A stretch of DNA of 64,000 nt from Actinomycetes bacterium (GTDB lineage: Bacteria > Actinomycetota > Acidimicrobiia > Acidimicrobiales > Ilumatobacteraceae), in NCBI GenBank assembly GCA_021414085.1, contig JAIOPC010000011.1:1-64000 (forward strand), in the 5' to 3' direction. Under the pieces are notes generated by a model. That model saw nothing but the letters and a program-made list of their open reading frames with translations. It did not search any database and was not told where the DNA came from. Below, in pieces: positions 33,663 through 44,125 of the stretch. The position numbers and the translations under genes were made by a program. Within the stretch, counting starts at the first letter, position 1; the number at the start of each line of letters is the position of its first letter.

Positions 33663-34810
33663 CCCAACGACCAGCGGATCGACGCGAGGCTGGTCGTGAT
33701 GCCCAGCGGGACCGCCGTGATCGGTGTGACCTGGCTGCCATCGGCATTCATCACAGCCAACTGATAGTCCGTGCCATCGCCGACGATGAACATGATGTAC
33801 CGGCCGTCGGGAGACCAGTCGCCAGCGTACGAACTGCCTTCGCTCGCGTAACCGGAAGCGTTGGGATCGAGGATCGGTAAGCCGTGCGTAAGCGCGGTGA
33901 GGTTGCTGCCGTCGGCGTCGATGGCGTAAAGGTTCTCGGCCACGTACATCGGCTTTCCCAACATGTGAATCAGGATGCGGTCGTCGGTCGGCGACCAGCG
34001 CACTGATGCCGGGCAGCCCTCGGCGCCGTCGGCATTGTCCGCGAAGTGCGTGATCTGTACGGGCGGCGTGCCGTCGATTGCGCCGATCCAGACTTCAGCA
34101 CATTCGGTGTCGCCGCCGACTCCGTCGTTCGTGGAGAGGTAGGCAAACCGCACGTTGTCTGGCGCCCAACTCGCTCCGCCCCAGTTGCCGACGTGTGAGT
34201 CGTTGGAAACGGCCAGCGATTCGCTGCCATCGGGGAACGTTGACCCGTCGTTCTTGGCGATGGCCAATACGTACGTATATGGCTCGATGTACAGCAGCAG
34301 CTGACCGTCGGGCGACACCCCCGACCGCAGTGGCTCGTTGCGTTGACGCTCGCGGTGCTCGCCGGTAGTGAGGTCGACGATGTAGCCGTACTTGGTGTAC
34401 GGATCGCCGTACCAAAGATGGGTGCCGTCGCGCGTGAAGGCGAGTCCTGAGGGGTCTTCCCCCGGCTGCGACACCACCTTTACGTCGGTGCCGTCCGGCT
34501 TCAGCGTGCAGATGATGGTCTTCTCGACGATGTCGTGCGGCGGGTATGGCTCGGGAGCGCACGACGTCGCGTGCACTGCCAGCAGACCAGGCAACGTGCT
34601 GAGGTCGATCGTTGGGGGCAACGTGGTGGGAGGTGCCGTCGATGGTGTTGTGGTGGCCGCCTCAGTGATGACCGGCTCGGTTGCGGGCACAGTTGTGAGA
34701 GTCGTCGCCGTGGAAGCGGTGGACGAGTCGCTGGTAGTTCCACCACCGCAGCTGGCGAACAACATCACGCTGGCAAGAAGAGTCGCTCGTGGTAAGGAAT
34801 GGATGCTCAC
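33659..34810 (-). CDS. Exported beta-propeller (PD40/WD40-like) lipoprotein, function unknown
   Basis: A 383-residue protein. The GTG at 34810 yields a signal peptide ending LLASVMLFASC, a lipobox-like site, then a Thr/Ser/Ala/Pro-rich linker of about 45 residues. The rest has TolB-like PD40 repeats (FTRDGTHLWYG, VSPDGQLLLYI, WAPDNVRFAYL, WSPTDDRILIH, WSPDGRYIMFIV), so it should fold as a beta-propeller outside the membrane. It interrupts the t6A genes on the opposite strand. A longer frame upstream overlaps tsaB and was rejected. Function is unknown; ligand sensing or protein binding is plausible. Confidence 0.85.
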   Translation of the reverse strand: MSIHSLPRATLLASVMLFASCGGGTTSDSSTASTATTLTTVPATEPVITEAATTTPSTAPPTTLPPTIDLSTLPGLLAVHATSCAPEPYPPHDIVEKTIICTLKPDGTDVKVVSQPGEDPSGLAFTRDGTHLWYGDPYTKYGYIVDLTTGEHRERQRNEPLRSGVSPDGQLLLYIEPYTYVLAIAKNDGSTFPDGSESLAVSNDSHVGNWGGASWAPDNVRFAYLSTNDGVGGDTECAEVWIGAIDGTPPVQITHFADNADGAEGCPASVRWSPTDDRILIHMLGKPMYVAENLYAIDADGSNLTALTHGLPILDPNASGYASEGSSYAGDWSPDGRYIMFIVGDGTDYQLAVMNADGSQVTPITAVPLGITTSLASIRWSLG

Positions 34811-34816
34811 CGCGCC

Positions 34817-34823
34817 TACCTTA
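34817..34823. promoter_or_regulatory. Overlapping divergent -10 boxes
   Basis: TACCTT on the plus strand (34817-34822) lies 9 nt before the tsaB ATG. TAAGGT on the minus strand (34823-34818) lies 7 nt before the GTG of the lipoprotein gene. The two -10 boxes occupy the same seven base pairs, so only one polymerase can load at a time. Confidence 0.5.
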
Positions 34824-34831
34824 GGTTCTTC

Positions 34832-35542
34832 ATGTTGATTCTCGGCATCGAAACTGCCACGCAACAAGTGAGTGTCGCGATCGGCGGACACGAGGGCGTG
34901 CTTGCCGTCTTTGAGTTGTCGCGGGGTCGCCGCCACGCCGAAACGCTGACACCGGCGATCGAGTTCGTCTGTCGTCAAGCAGACATCGAGATCTGTGAGT
35001 TTGGCGCAATCGCCGTCGACATCGGCCCTGGCCTATTCACCGGCATGCGCGTCGGCCTCGCCGCTGGGAAGGCGATCGCGCACGCGTTGCGGGTTCCAAT
35101 GATCGGAATCAGCTCGCTCGATTTGCTCGCATTCCCATTGCGCTACGCCGATCGCACGGTTGCGGCGGTCATTGATGCGCGCAAGGGTGAGGTGTTCTAC
35201 GCGTTGTATCGCCCGGTCCCTGGAGGCGTGCAGCGTGTCACCGATGCGCGCTGCACCTCAGTTGACGAGTTGGTGGGCGACCTGATGGCCCGCGGTCAGA
35301 CAGTTGTCTGTGTCGGTGATGGTGCGCTGCGCTACCGCGACGAGATCTCGGCGGTGTTGCGCTGCGACTTTGCCGAGCAGTTCTTGTCGCACCCCTCGGC
35401 TGCACCGTTGGTGCAATTGGCGCACGCCAAAGCGCTACGCGAGGACTGGGTGAACCCGTGGGAGATCCAGCCGATGTACCTGCGCGCACCCGATGCGGAA
35501 ATCAACTGGAGCACGCGTGCGACCGGGGGTGCCTCGCAATGA
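34832..35542 (+). CDS. tsaB: tRNA t6A biosynthesis protein TsaB
   Basis: A 236-residue ASKHA-fold protein, paralogue and partner of TsaD. It begins MLILGIETATQQVSVAI and carries AVDIGPGLFTGMRVGLAAGKAIA. ATG 34832 was chosen because it gives the family N-terminus; the upstream frame adds unrelated residues. It overlaps rimI by 4 bp. With tsaE and tsaD in the same cluster, three of the t6A proteins are encoded together; tsaC is not in this window. Confidence 0.94.
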   Translation: MLILGIETATQQVSVAIGGHEGVLAVFELSRGRRHAETLTPAIEFVCRQADIEICEFGAIAVDIGPGLFTGMRVGLAAGKAIAHALRVPMIGISSLDLLAFPLRYADRTVAAVIDARKGEVFYALYRPVPGGVQRVTDARCTSVDELVGDLMARGQTVVCVGDGALRYRDEISAVLRCDFAEQFLSHPSAAPLVQLAHAKALREDWVNPWEIQPMYLRAPDAEINWSTRATGGASQ

Positions 35543-36093
35543 GTGTTCTCGCGCGCTTGTTGCGTCGCCCCGATGAAGGTGAACTAACGATCGAGCCGAT
35601 GCGTCGACGTCACCTTGCTGGGGTCATGCCGATCGAGTCGGTCTCGTACCCGCGGCCCTGGCCGATCGGAGTCTTCCAGTCCGAGCTGGAGATGATGCGC
35701 CGTGGCGAGCGCCATTACATCGTCGCCCGCGAAGATGGTGCAATCGTCGGCTATGGCGGTGTGATGTTCGTTCTCGACGACGCGCACGTCACCAACATCG
35801 CCGTTGCGTCAAAGCGCCAACGATCAGGCATCGCCACACGCGTGCTCGCGGAGTTGGCATGGCAAGCCATAGCCCATGGCTGCCAAGCGCTGACGTTGGA
35901 GGTGCGGGCCACCAACCTTGGCGCACAGGCGCTGTATCAGCGGTTCGGCTTTGTCCCCGCCGGGGTGCGCCAGAAGTACTACGAGAACTCCGTCGATGCC
36001 ATCGTGATGTGGTGCAACGATCTCGCGTTGCCTGAGTACCGCGATCGCTTGCGCGAGTTGAGCGCTGCCGTTGAAGGAAGGGCGGCGCGGTGA
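35539..36093 (+). CDS. rimI: Ribosomal protein S18 alanine N-acetyltransferase RimI-like (GNAT)
   Basis: A 184-residue GNAT acetyltransferase. Residues 17-165 hold the fold, with the acetyl-CoA loop VASKRQRSGIATRVL and LEVRATNLGAQALYQRFGFVPAGVRQKYY, the usual RimI signature. It is longer than E. coli RimI (148) through a basic N-terminus and a C-terminal helix. It sits between tsaB and tsaD, the usual place. ATG 35539 overlaps the tsaB stop. Confidence 0.92.
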   Translation: MSVLARLLRRPDEGELTIEPMRRRHLAGVMPIESVSYPRPWPIGVFQSELEMMRRGERHYIVAREDGAIVGYGGVMFVLDDAHVTNIAVASKRQRSGIATRVLAELAWQAIAHGCQALTLEVRATNLGAQALYQRFGFVPAGVRQKYYENSVDAIVMWCNDLALPEYRDRLRELSAAVEGRAAR

Positions 36094-37106
36094 ACGTCAC
36101 AGAAAACACGCTCGTGCTTGGTATCGAGACCAGCTGCGACGAGACCGCGGCCGCGCTTGTGATGGGCGGTTACGACGTGATCTCCAGTGCCGTCAGCTCG
36201 CAGGTCGATCTCCACGCGCAGTTCGGTGGAGTCGTGCCCGAGATCGCTAGCCGCGCGCACCTCGATCTCCTCAATCCGATGATTGCGCGTGCGGTCGTTG
36301 AGGCCGGCGTCAGCGAAGAACGCATCGATGCTGTTGCGTGCACCGTCGGCCCAGGTCTGATCGGTGCATTGCTCGTCGGCGTGTCGGCGGCGAAGGCGCT
36401 GGCGCTCACGTGGGATGTGCCGTTCGTTGGCGTTAACCACATGGAGGCGCACCTGTACGCCGCGTTCTTAGAGGACCCGACGCTGGAGTTTCCGCTGGTC
36501 GTGCTGCTGGTTTCCGGTGGTCACACGATGCTGATTGAGATGCGCAATCACGGCGAGTACCGCCTGCTCGGTCAGACGATCGACGACGCGGCTGGCGAAG
36601 CATTCGACAAGGTGGCGCGGTTCCTTGGCCTGGGATATCCCGGTGGACCGGCCGTCGACAGAGAAGCGATGCACGGCGACCCGGAGGCGATCCGGTTTCC
36701 GCGCGCAATGTTGAACGAGGGACTGAACTTCAGCTTCAGCGGCTTGAAGACCTCGGTGATCAACCACGTGCGCAAGCACCCGGATGTCTCGGCCGCAGAC
36801 GTGGCGGCGTCGTTCCAAGCGGCAGTCGTCGACGTGTTGGTGACGAAGGCGCGGCGCGCCGCCGAACAGATCGGCGCCCGAGGTTTGGTGCTTGGAGGGG
36901 GAGTGGCGGCCAATTCGCTATTGCGCGAACGCTTCCTGACGGTGTGCACCGATGCGGGCATTCACGGGTTCCTGCCGAGCAGGGAGTTGTGCACCGACAA
37001 TGCCGCAATGATCGCGGCTGCCGGCTGGCACCGTTTGCGCAGCGATGGGCCCACCGCGCTGGACGCGGGGGCTTACCCCAACCTGCGGCTGCCATTGCTT
37101 CCCTAG
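36090..37106 (+). CDS. tsaD: tRNA N6-adenosine threonylcarbamoyltransferase TsaD
   Basis: A 338-residue protein of normal length. It begins VLGIETSCDETAAALV; the metal-binding histidines are in NHMEAHLYA, and VSGGHTML and LGGGVAANSLLRER are family motifs. TsaD transfers the threonylcarbamoyl group to A37 of ANN-decoding tRNAs. GTG start overlapping rimI by 4 bp. Confidence 0.97.
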   Translation: MNVTENTLVLGIETSCDETAAALVMGGYDVISSAVSSQVDLHAQFGGVVPEIASRAHLDLLNPMIARAVVEAGVSEERIDAVACTVGPGLIGALLVGVSAAKALALTWDVPFVGVNHMEAHLYAAFLEDPTLEFPLVVLLVSGGHTMLIEMRNHGEYRLLGQTIDDAAGEAFDKVARFLGLGYPGGPAVDREAMHGDPEAIRFPRAMLNEGLNFSFSGLKTSVINHVRKHPDVSAADVAASFQAAVVDVLVTKARRAAEQIGARGLVLGGGVAANSLLRERFLTVCTDAGIHGFLPSRELCTDNAAMIAAAGWHRLRSDGPTALDAGAYPNLRLPLLP

Positions 37107-37120
37107 TAGCGATACCGTGA

Positions 37121-38248
37121 ATGGCCGTGCAGATCGGCTCGTTTACTCTCGCCGCGCCCGTGATACTGGCGCCGATGGCGGGTGTCACCAACGCGCCATT
37201 TCGCACCATGTGCCGCGGCTTCGCATCGGGATTGGTGTACGTCAACGAGATGGTGATGGCGACGGCGGTCGTGCATGGCAACTCCAAGACCGAGCGCATG
37301 ATGACGTTCGCCGCCGACGAGACACCGCGTAGCTTGCAGATGTACGGCAGCGACCCGGCGATGTTGGCCGAGGCCGTGCGCAAAGTGTGCGGGGCTGGCC
37401 AGGTCGATCACATCGACATCAACTTCGGTTGCCCCGCGGCGAAGGTGACGCGCAAAGGCGGCGGTGCGGCGGTGCCGGCGAAGCCGAACCTGCTGCGTGC
37501 GATCGTGCGCGGCGCCGTCTCCGCGGCGGCGCCCTACGACGTGCCGGTAACGATCAAGTTCCGTAAGGGGCTGTTCGACTCGCTGCTCACCTACATTGCC
37601 ACTGGCCGCATCGCTGCCGAAGAAGGTGTCGCGGCGATTGCCTTACACGCGCGCACTGCCGAGCAGCACTACGCCGGCACCGCCGACTGGAATGCGATCG
37701 GAGAACTAAAGGCGGCGGTTCCGGAGATTCCGGTGCTGGGCAACGGCGACATCTGGGAAGCATCCGACGCGGTGCGCATGATGCGCGAGACCGGTTGCGA
37801 CGGTGTGGTGATCGGCCGCGGTTGCTTGGGTCGGCCTTGGCTGTTCCGCGACCTCGTCGAAGCGCTGAACGGTCGCCCTGTGCCAGCTTCGCCGTTGCTC
37901 GGCGAGGCGTGCGCGGTGATGGCCGAGCATGCGTGTTTGTTGGTCGAGCATCTTGGCGAGGGTTTGGCGATGCGCGATTTCCGCAAACACACCTCGTGGT
38001 ATCTCACCGGCTATCCGGTCGGCGGCGAAGTGCGCAAGCGGTTCAGCGGCGTGTCGACCTATTCGGAACTGGAAGACCTGATCGCAGGCCTTGACCCGAC
38101 ACTTCGAATCGTCGATGGTGGCGAACGCATTCGCCGCGGTCACACCAATGGGCCAATTCGGGTTGCGTTGCCCGCGGGCTATCTCGATCACCTCGACGAC
38201 CTCACCGTTCCCGACGACGCCGACGTGATGGCGCTCAGCGGCGGATGA
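37121..38248 (+). CDS. dus: tRNA-dihydrouridine synthase (DusB family)
   Basis: A 375-residue FMN enzyme that reduces uridine in the tRNA D-loop. VILAPMAGVTNAPFRTMCR opens the TIM barrel, the catalytic cysteine is in INFGCPAAKVTRKGGG, and LHARTAEQHYAG and LGNGDIWEASDAVRM follow. The start may be ATG 37121 or GTG 37127; TACCGT lies 8 nt before the latter, matching the leaderless pattern seen here. It overlaps maf by 4 bp. Confidence 0.94.
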   Translation: MAVQIGSFTLAAPVILAPMAGVTNAPFRTMCRGFASGLVYVNEMVMATAVVHGNSKTERMMTFAADETPRSLQMYGSDPAMLAEAVRKVCGAGQVDHIDINFGCPAAKVTRKGGGAAVPAKPNLLRAIVRGAVSAAAPYDVPVTIKFRKGLFDSLLTYIATGRIAAEEGVAAIALHARTAEQHYAGTADWNAIGELKAAVPEIPVLGNGDIWEASDAVRMMRETGCDGVVIGRGCLGRPWLFRDLVEALNGRPVPASPLLGEACAVMAEHACLLVEHLGEGLAMRDFRKHTSWYLTGYPVGGEVRKRFSGVSTYSELEDLIAGLDPTLRIVDGGERIRRGHTNGPIRVALPAGYLDHLDDLTVPDDADVMALSGG

Positions 38249-38820
38249 GCGCGGCAATTCTGTTGGCTTCGGGTTCGCCCCGCCGCCGCGAGCTGCTCGA
38301 GCAACTTGGGCTGACGTTCGCGGTCGTCGCGCCGGATGTCGACGAGTCACCGCTCGCCGAAGAGATGCCAGTCGCGTATGTGGCCCGGGTTGCCATCGAC
38401 AAAGTGAACGCTGTCGAAGCCGACCCTGATGCGTTGGTGATTGCGGCCGACACGACGGTCGATCTCGACGGAACGATCATCGCCAAGCCGGTCGACCTCG
38501 ACGACGCACGCGTCATCCTGCGTCGACTGTCCGGGCGCACCCATGCAGTCCATACCGGCGTCGCGTTGCGCCGCAATGATCGCTGTGTATCGGCCACGGT
38601 TACGTCGCAGGTGACGTTCGTGACGTTGAGCGACGCGGGGGTCGAGTGGTACGTAGGAACCGGTGAACCCCTCGGCAAAGCGGGCGCCTACGCGATTCAA
38701 GGCGCCGGTGCAGTTTTGGTGCAGAGCGTGGAAGGAAGCGTGACCAACATCATCGGCCTACCCCTTCCCACCGTGATTCAGCTAGCGCGCCAACTCGACG
38801 TGAGCCTGCTGGGCGTCTAA
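38245..38820 (+). CDS. maf: Maf-like nucleotide pyrophosphatase
   Basis: A 191-residue protein of normal length. LLASGSPRRRELLEQLGL is the family opening, VIAADTTVDLDG carries a conserved catalytic aspartate, and GKAGAYAIQGAGA and GSVTNIIGLPL close the domain. Maf proteins hydrolyse non-canonical or modified nucleoside triphosphates and are linked to septum inhibition. It overlaps dus and ends directly against the convergent gene at 38821. Confidence 0.94.
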   Translation: MSAAILLASGSPRRRELLEQLGLTFAVVAPDVDESPLAEEMPVAYVARVAIDKVNAVEADPDALVIAADTTVDLDGTIIAKPVDLDDARVILRRLSGRTHAVHTGVALRRNDRCVSATVTSQVTFVTLSDAGVEWYVGTGEPLGKAGAYAIQGAGAVLVQSVEGSVTNIIGLPLPTVIQLARQLDVSLLGV

Positions 38821-40395
38821 CTAGAGGGTTGCGACTCGCTCGTCGCCGACCCAGAGTTCGATGGCGCCGTGATCCTCTGGGAGCAGGGTGGCCACTGCCG
38901 GTCCTGGCAGGTCGGGGCTCTCGTCCTCCAGCGGAATGGTTTCGACGTTGCCATCGGCAAGTGTGATGCGCAGCTCGCTGTCGGCTGCCTGCCCGCGATC
39001 GATGATCGCTAACACGAACCGCCGACCATTCGATGCTTCGAGCGTGAGCAGGGGTAGCGCTGCGTCGGAGGCATTGCTGCACTCTGCGCTTGATCCCGCG
39101 TCGGACTGCACTTGAATGCACGTAGTGAGCGAGCCATCAGCCCACTCGGCTGTGAGCGAAAGCGTGTCGCCAGTCGCCGGGTCGACACGTCGGTACAGCG
39201 TGGTGGATTCGTCGACTGGGAAGAGCGGGATGGACGGGTCGACGGAGTTTTGCGCGACCTCGACGACCTCGGCCCACTCGTTGTCGGTTGCTTCGCGCAC
39301 CGTTTCGGCGAGAGCCAACGTGGCCTCGACATCGTCGGGTCCGCACACGATGATCAGGCGACCACCCTCAACCCACGCAACGATCGAACGCATGTCGGCG
39401 GCGGCACCTCCAAACATGTTCGCCGGCTGGTCGACCGCGATCGCAGGTTGGCCGTGCACCCGACGCTCCTCGTCGGCGCCGAGCACGAACCGCACCATTG
39501 CCAAGGTGCTCTCGCTGACGGCGGCCCGCGAGGCTATTGAGTAAGCCGCGCCGGTTAAGAAGTCCCCGTAGTGCACGCTCACCGTGCCGGGCATCTCTCC
39601 GAACGCTGAAATCGCCGCAAACACTGTGCCGGTGGCGACCGAGTAATCGGCGACATCGCCGACAGGAAGCATCGAACCGATCACGGTGTCGTCTCTGACG
39701 ATGGGCACGCCGCCGTCGACGCCCACCGCCTCAGCAAAGGCCAAGCTCTCGGCGAGCGACAATCCCGACGAGACAACGCTGAACATCAATCCATCGCTCG
39801 GGCCAAAGCTGATTTCTCGGAAGCCGAGGTTCGACGAGATGACGGCTGGCGCACCCTGCACTGTTGCGGTGGTCTCACCATCGTCGACCGTCATGTCGGG
39901 CGCACTTTCGTCGCCTTCGGGCAGTGCCAGGAACGCCACCCAGGTTCCATTCGTTTGCGCGTCGAAGCTCCACCCCGCGCCGGGCTCGGCAAAGAAGTAG
40001 CCCTCGCCGGCACCGAGTGATCCGAAACCACTGTCGTCAGTCGTACCTGACCCCAGTGAGGCGGCCGTCAGCGGTGCGGGCAGATCGTCGAACACCAGCT
40101 CGGCTGTACGACTTAACTCTGGCGCGTCGCCGTCTGGGAACGACAGCGATTCGTCGTCGTCGGTCCATGGGCTCCACGCGACGAGTCCCGCGGCAGCGAG
40201 ACCGATCACCCCGGTGACTGCGGCTGCAATCAACCGCCGTCGTCGATGCGACGGTTTTGTTTGCTCAGGCTGGGCCGTTGTTTTGGCTTCGTCGCGGTCA
40301 GCGTCGCGGTCGGCGGGAAATGCGTCGGCGTCGAACTCGATGAGGTCGATGATGTCGATCTCGTCGGGGTCGATCTCGCCAAACGCATCGCGCAT
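38821..40395 (-). CDS. Membrane-anchored protein of unknown function, paralogue A
   Basis: A 524-residue protein. It has an acidic N-terminal cytoplasmic stretch (DEIDIIDLIEFDADAF), a basic RRRR, one transmembrane helix (about 54-74) and a large exterior domain. The last 150 residues, with RRVDPATGDTLSLT, EVRITLADGN and a C-terminal ELWVGDERVATL, closely match the neighbour at 40413-41867, so the pair arose by tandem duplication. I recognise no enzyme motif. Position next to groESL but on the other strand; function unknown. Confidence 0.8.
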   Translation of the reverse strand: MRDAFGEIDPDEIDIIDLIEFDADAFPADRDADRDEAKTTAQPEQTKPSHRRRRLIAAAVTGVIGLAAAGLVAWSPWTDDDESLSFPDGDAPELSRTAELVFDDLPAPLTAASLGSGTTDDSGFGSLGAGEGYFFAEPGAGWSFDAQTNGTWVAFLALPEGDESAPDMTVDDGETTATVQGAPAVISSNLGFREISFGPSDGLMFSVVSSGLSLAESLAFAEAVGVDGGVPIVRDDTVIGSMLPVGDVADYSVATGTVFAAISAFGEMPGTVSVHYGDFLTGAAYSIASRAAVSESTLAMVRFVLGADEERRVHGQPAIAVDQPANMFGGAAADMRSIVAWVEGGRLIIVCGPDDVEATLALAETVREATDNEWAEVVEVAQNSVDPSIPLFPVDESTTLYRRVDPATGDTLSLTAEWADGSLTTCIQVQSDAGSSAECSNASDAALPLLTLEASNGRRFVLAIIDRGQAADSELRITLADGNVETIPLEDESPDLPGPAVATLLPEDHGAIELWVGDERVATL

Positions 40396-40412
40396 CGCGA
40401 GAGTCTTTCACG

Positions 40413-41867
40413 CTAGATGGCTGCTACGACCTCGCCGTTGTCCCACAATTCAATGACGCCGTAGTCGGTGGGCAAGAGCATTGCGACTGCGAGACCCGGC
40501 AGCCCCGAGCCGAAGTCCTGTACCGGCAGCGTCGAAGTTCCGTCCGCGAGCGTGATGCGCACTTCGGAGCCATTGGAATTCCGATCGACCATCGCTACTA
40601 CGAACTTGTAGCCGTACGACTCGATCACGGTCAGCAGTGGCAGTTCCGTGGAGCTTGTTTCGCAATGACTGGTACCGACTTCGGAACGCTGTTGTATGCA
40701 GACCAGCATCAAGTTGCTGGCGCTGCTGGGGTCGACCACTTGCACGGTGACGGCCAGAGTGTCGCCCGTCGCGGGGTCCACGACTTGGTAGAGGGGAGTG
40801 GCGGCACCGAAATCCACTTGGATGAAGCCGCTAATGGTCGCGACGTCGGCGTCGCTGATCGCCTGCCATTCTTCGTCGGTGGCCGGGCGAACGGATTCGG
40901 CGAGCGCGATTAACTCCTCGCTCGTTGCGTCGCCCGCGATCATGATCAGGCGACCGTCCTCCACCCACGCGACCACTGGTCCGGCGAGAACGCGAGACGT
41001 AATCACCGTCGCCGCAAGTCCATGGATTGTGATCGGGCGGCCGGCGCCGAGCACGAACTCCACCAGCGGCAGCGCATCCGAGGGCGCGGCGATCGACCCG
41101 AGCGAGACCGACTCGTCGACCGTGCCCCACGTGAGCAGTGTCGGCTGTGCGGCGCCACGCCCCCGTTCGCCGCCGAACAGGTCGGTCAGGAGCTCAACAC
41201 AGTCGAGCGCGGCGACACTGCCGACTGGTTGCATTCCTGCGAGTTGGTACTTGTACGCGAGCGCAGGATTGCCGTCGATGACGGCCACGTGGTTGGCGAA
41301 CTCGAGCGACTGCGCTTCATCGAGCATGTTGGTGGTGACAGTCCATGTGCGCCCAGCGATCGGCCCCCACGTGACTTCGTGGCGAACGCGGACACGCTTG
41401 ACGACGGCGGCGACGCCGCCGACCTGCGGCGCGTCGGTCGCAACGGGAGCATCATCGCTGCTGGTGGTGGCTGTCCTAAACGCGGCCCACCGGCGGGTCA
41501 ACTTGGTGCCGCCGGGTTCGCCGAACACGTACCCCAGTTGTGGTTTGACATCTACCGGCGCCGGTGGCAGATCGGCGTTGACGAAGGCCCCTGGCGGTTG
41601 GTCGAAAACGAGCTTCTCGTTTAGGCCCGCGACTGGCACGGGCGCAGCGTGAAACACGCGCCATTCAGGCGGGTGCGATTTTGGCCACCAAGCGACGGCC
41701 GCGCCCACGAAAACGCACACCACCGCCACGCCTGTGAGGCTTTGTCGCCACCGGGCGCGACTATGTGCGTGCCCCTCGTCGCCGAGTTCGCCGTCGTGGA
41801 AGGCAACGGGGTCGACGTCGATGAGATCGATCTGGACCCGTTCCCCCTGGTCGCGTGTGGCACGCAT
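40413..41867 (-). CDS. Membrane-anchored protein of unknown function, paralogue B
   Basis: A 484-residue paralogue of the protein at 38821-40395: acidic cytoplasmic start with IDLIDVDPVAF, one transmembrane helix (about 43-61) and an exterior domain ending EVRITLADGT and LPTDYGVIELWDNGEVVAAI. ATG 41867 was chosen because its N-terminus aligns with paralogue A; the GTG at 41909 lies within the first CIRCE operator of groES. The upstream region is shared with groESL, so heat-shock control of this gene is possible but unproven. Confidence 0.8.
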   Translation of the reverse strand: MRATRDQGERVQIDLIDVDPVAFHDGELGDEGHAHSRARWRQSLTGVAVVCVFVGAAVAWWPKSHPPEWRVFHAAPVPVAGLNEKLVFDQPPGAFVNADLPPAPVDVKPQLGYVFGEPGGTKLTRRWAAFRTATTSSDDAPVATDAPQVGGVAAVVKRVRVRHEVTWGPIAGRTWTVTTNMLDEAQSLEFANHVAVIDGNPALAYKYQLAGMQPVGSVAALDCVELLTDLFGGERGRGAAQPTLLTWGTVDESVSLGSIAAPSDALPLVEFVLGAGRPITIHGLAATVITSRVLAGPVVAWVEDGRLIMIAGDATSEELIALAESVRPATDEEWQAISDADVATISGFIQVDFGAATPLYQVVDPATGDTLAVTVQVVDPSSASNLMLVCIQQRSEVGTSHCETSSTELPLLTVIESYGYKFVVAMVDRNSNGSEVRITLADGTSTLPVQDFGSGLPGLAVAMLLPTDYGVIELWDNGEVVAAI

Positions 41868-41902
41868 CGGCGGCAGTCTCCCACGTCCGTCGGCACTTGC
41901 CG

Positions 41903-41929
41903 TTAGCACTCAAGCCTTCCGGTTGCTAA
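41903..41929. promoter_or_regulatory. CIRCE operator 1 (HrcA site)
   Basis: TTAGCACTC, nine bases, then GGTTGCTAA. The left half is a perfect CIRCE half-site, and the right half matches GAGTGCTAA at 7 of 9 positions. It overlaps the putative -35 of groES. Confidence 0.75.
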
Positions 41930-41952
41930 TGGCCCCTGTGACCTCCTAACCT
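41923..41952 (+). promoter_or_regulatory. groESL promoter
   Basis: TTGCTA (41923-41928) and TAACCT (41947-41952) are 18 bp apart. The first lies within CIRCE 1 and the second overlaps the start of CIRCE 2, so HrcA bound at either site would block polymerase. Confidence 0.55.
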
Positions 41953-41977
41953 GGCACTCACACCGGTCGAGTGCTAA
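41951..41977. promoter_or_regulatory. CIRCE operator 2 (HrcA site)
   Basis: CTGGCACTC, nine bases, then a perfect GAGTGCTAA right half. The left half differs from TTAGCACTC at two positions. Centre-to-centre distance to CIRCE 1 is 48 bp. Confidence 0.85.
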
Positions 41978-42057
41978 CCGCCCGGTCCCAACCCAAGCCC
42001 TTAACTCACCAAGCCATTAACTCAATAGTGCCCTTGCCAACGAAAGGCCTGCACCCC

Positions 42058-44014
<1,957 letters not shown>

Positions 44015-44048
44015 CCACCTGCTCAGCAGGTCGTGTTAACGAACGACT

Positions 44049-44107
44049 GATTCGACCCCGGTGTCGCCGTGTTAAGTCACGCGGTGGCCCGGGGTCGAAT
44101 CTGTTTT
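44049..44107 (+). terminator. Rho-independent terminator after groEL
   Basis: GATTCGACCCCGG (44049-44061) pairs perfectly over 13 bp with CCGGGGTCGAATC (44089-44101), followed by TGTTTT. The 27-nt interior can form a smaller inner stem. Confidence 0.85.
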
Positions 44108-44113
44108 CAGCAT

Positions 44114-44119
44114 TAGGCT
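44114..44119 (+). promoter_or_regulatory. Candidate -10 box for the gene at 44126
   Basis: TAGGCT lies 6 nt before GTG 44126 with no Shine-Dalgarno. It matches the box before nnr (30673) in both sequence and spacing. Confidence 0.45.
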
Positions 44120-44125
44120 CCGGGC

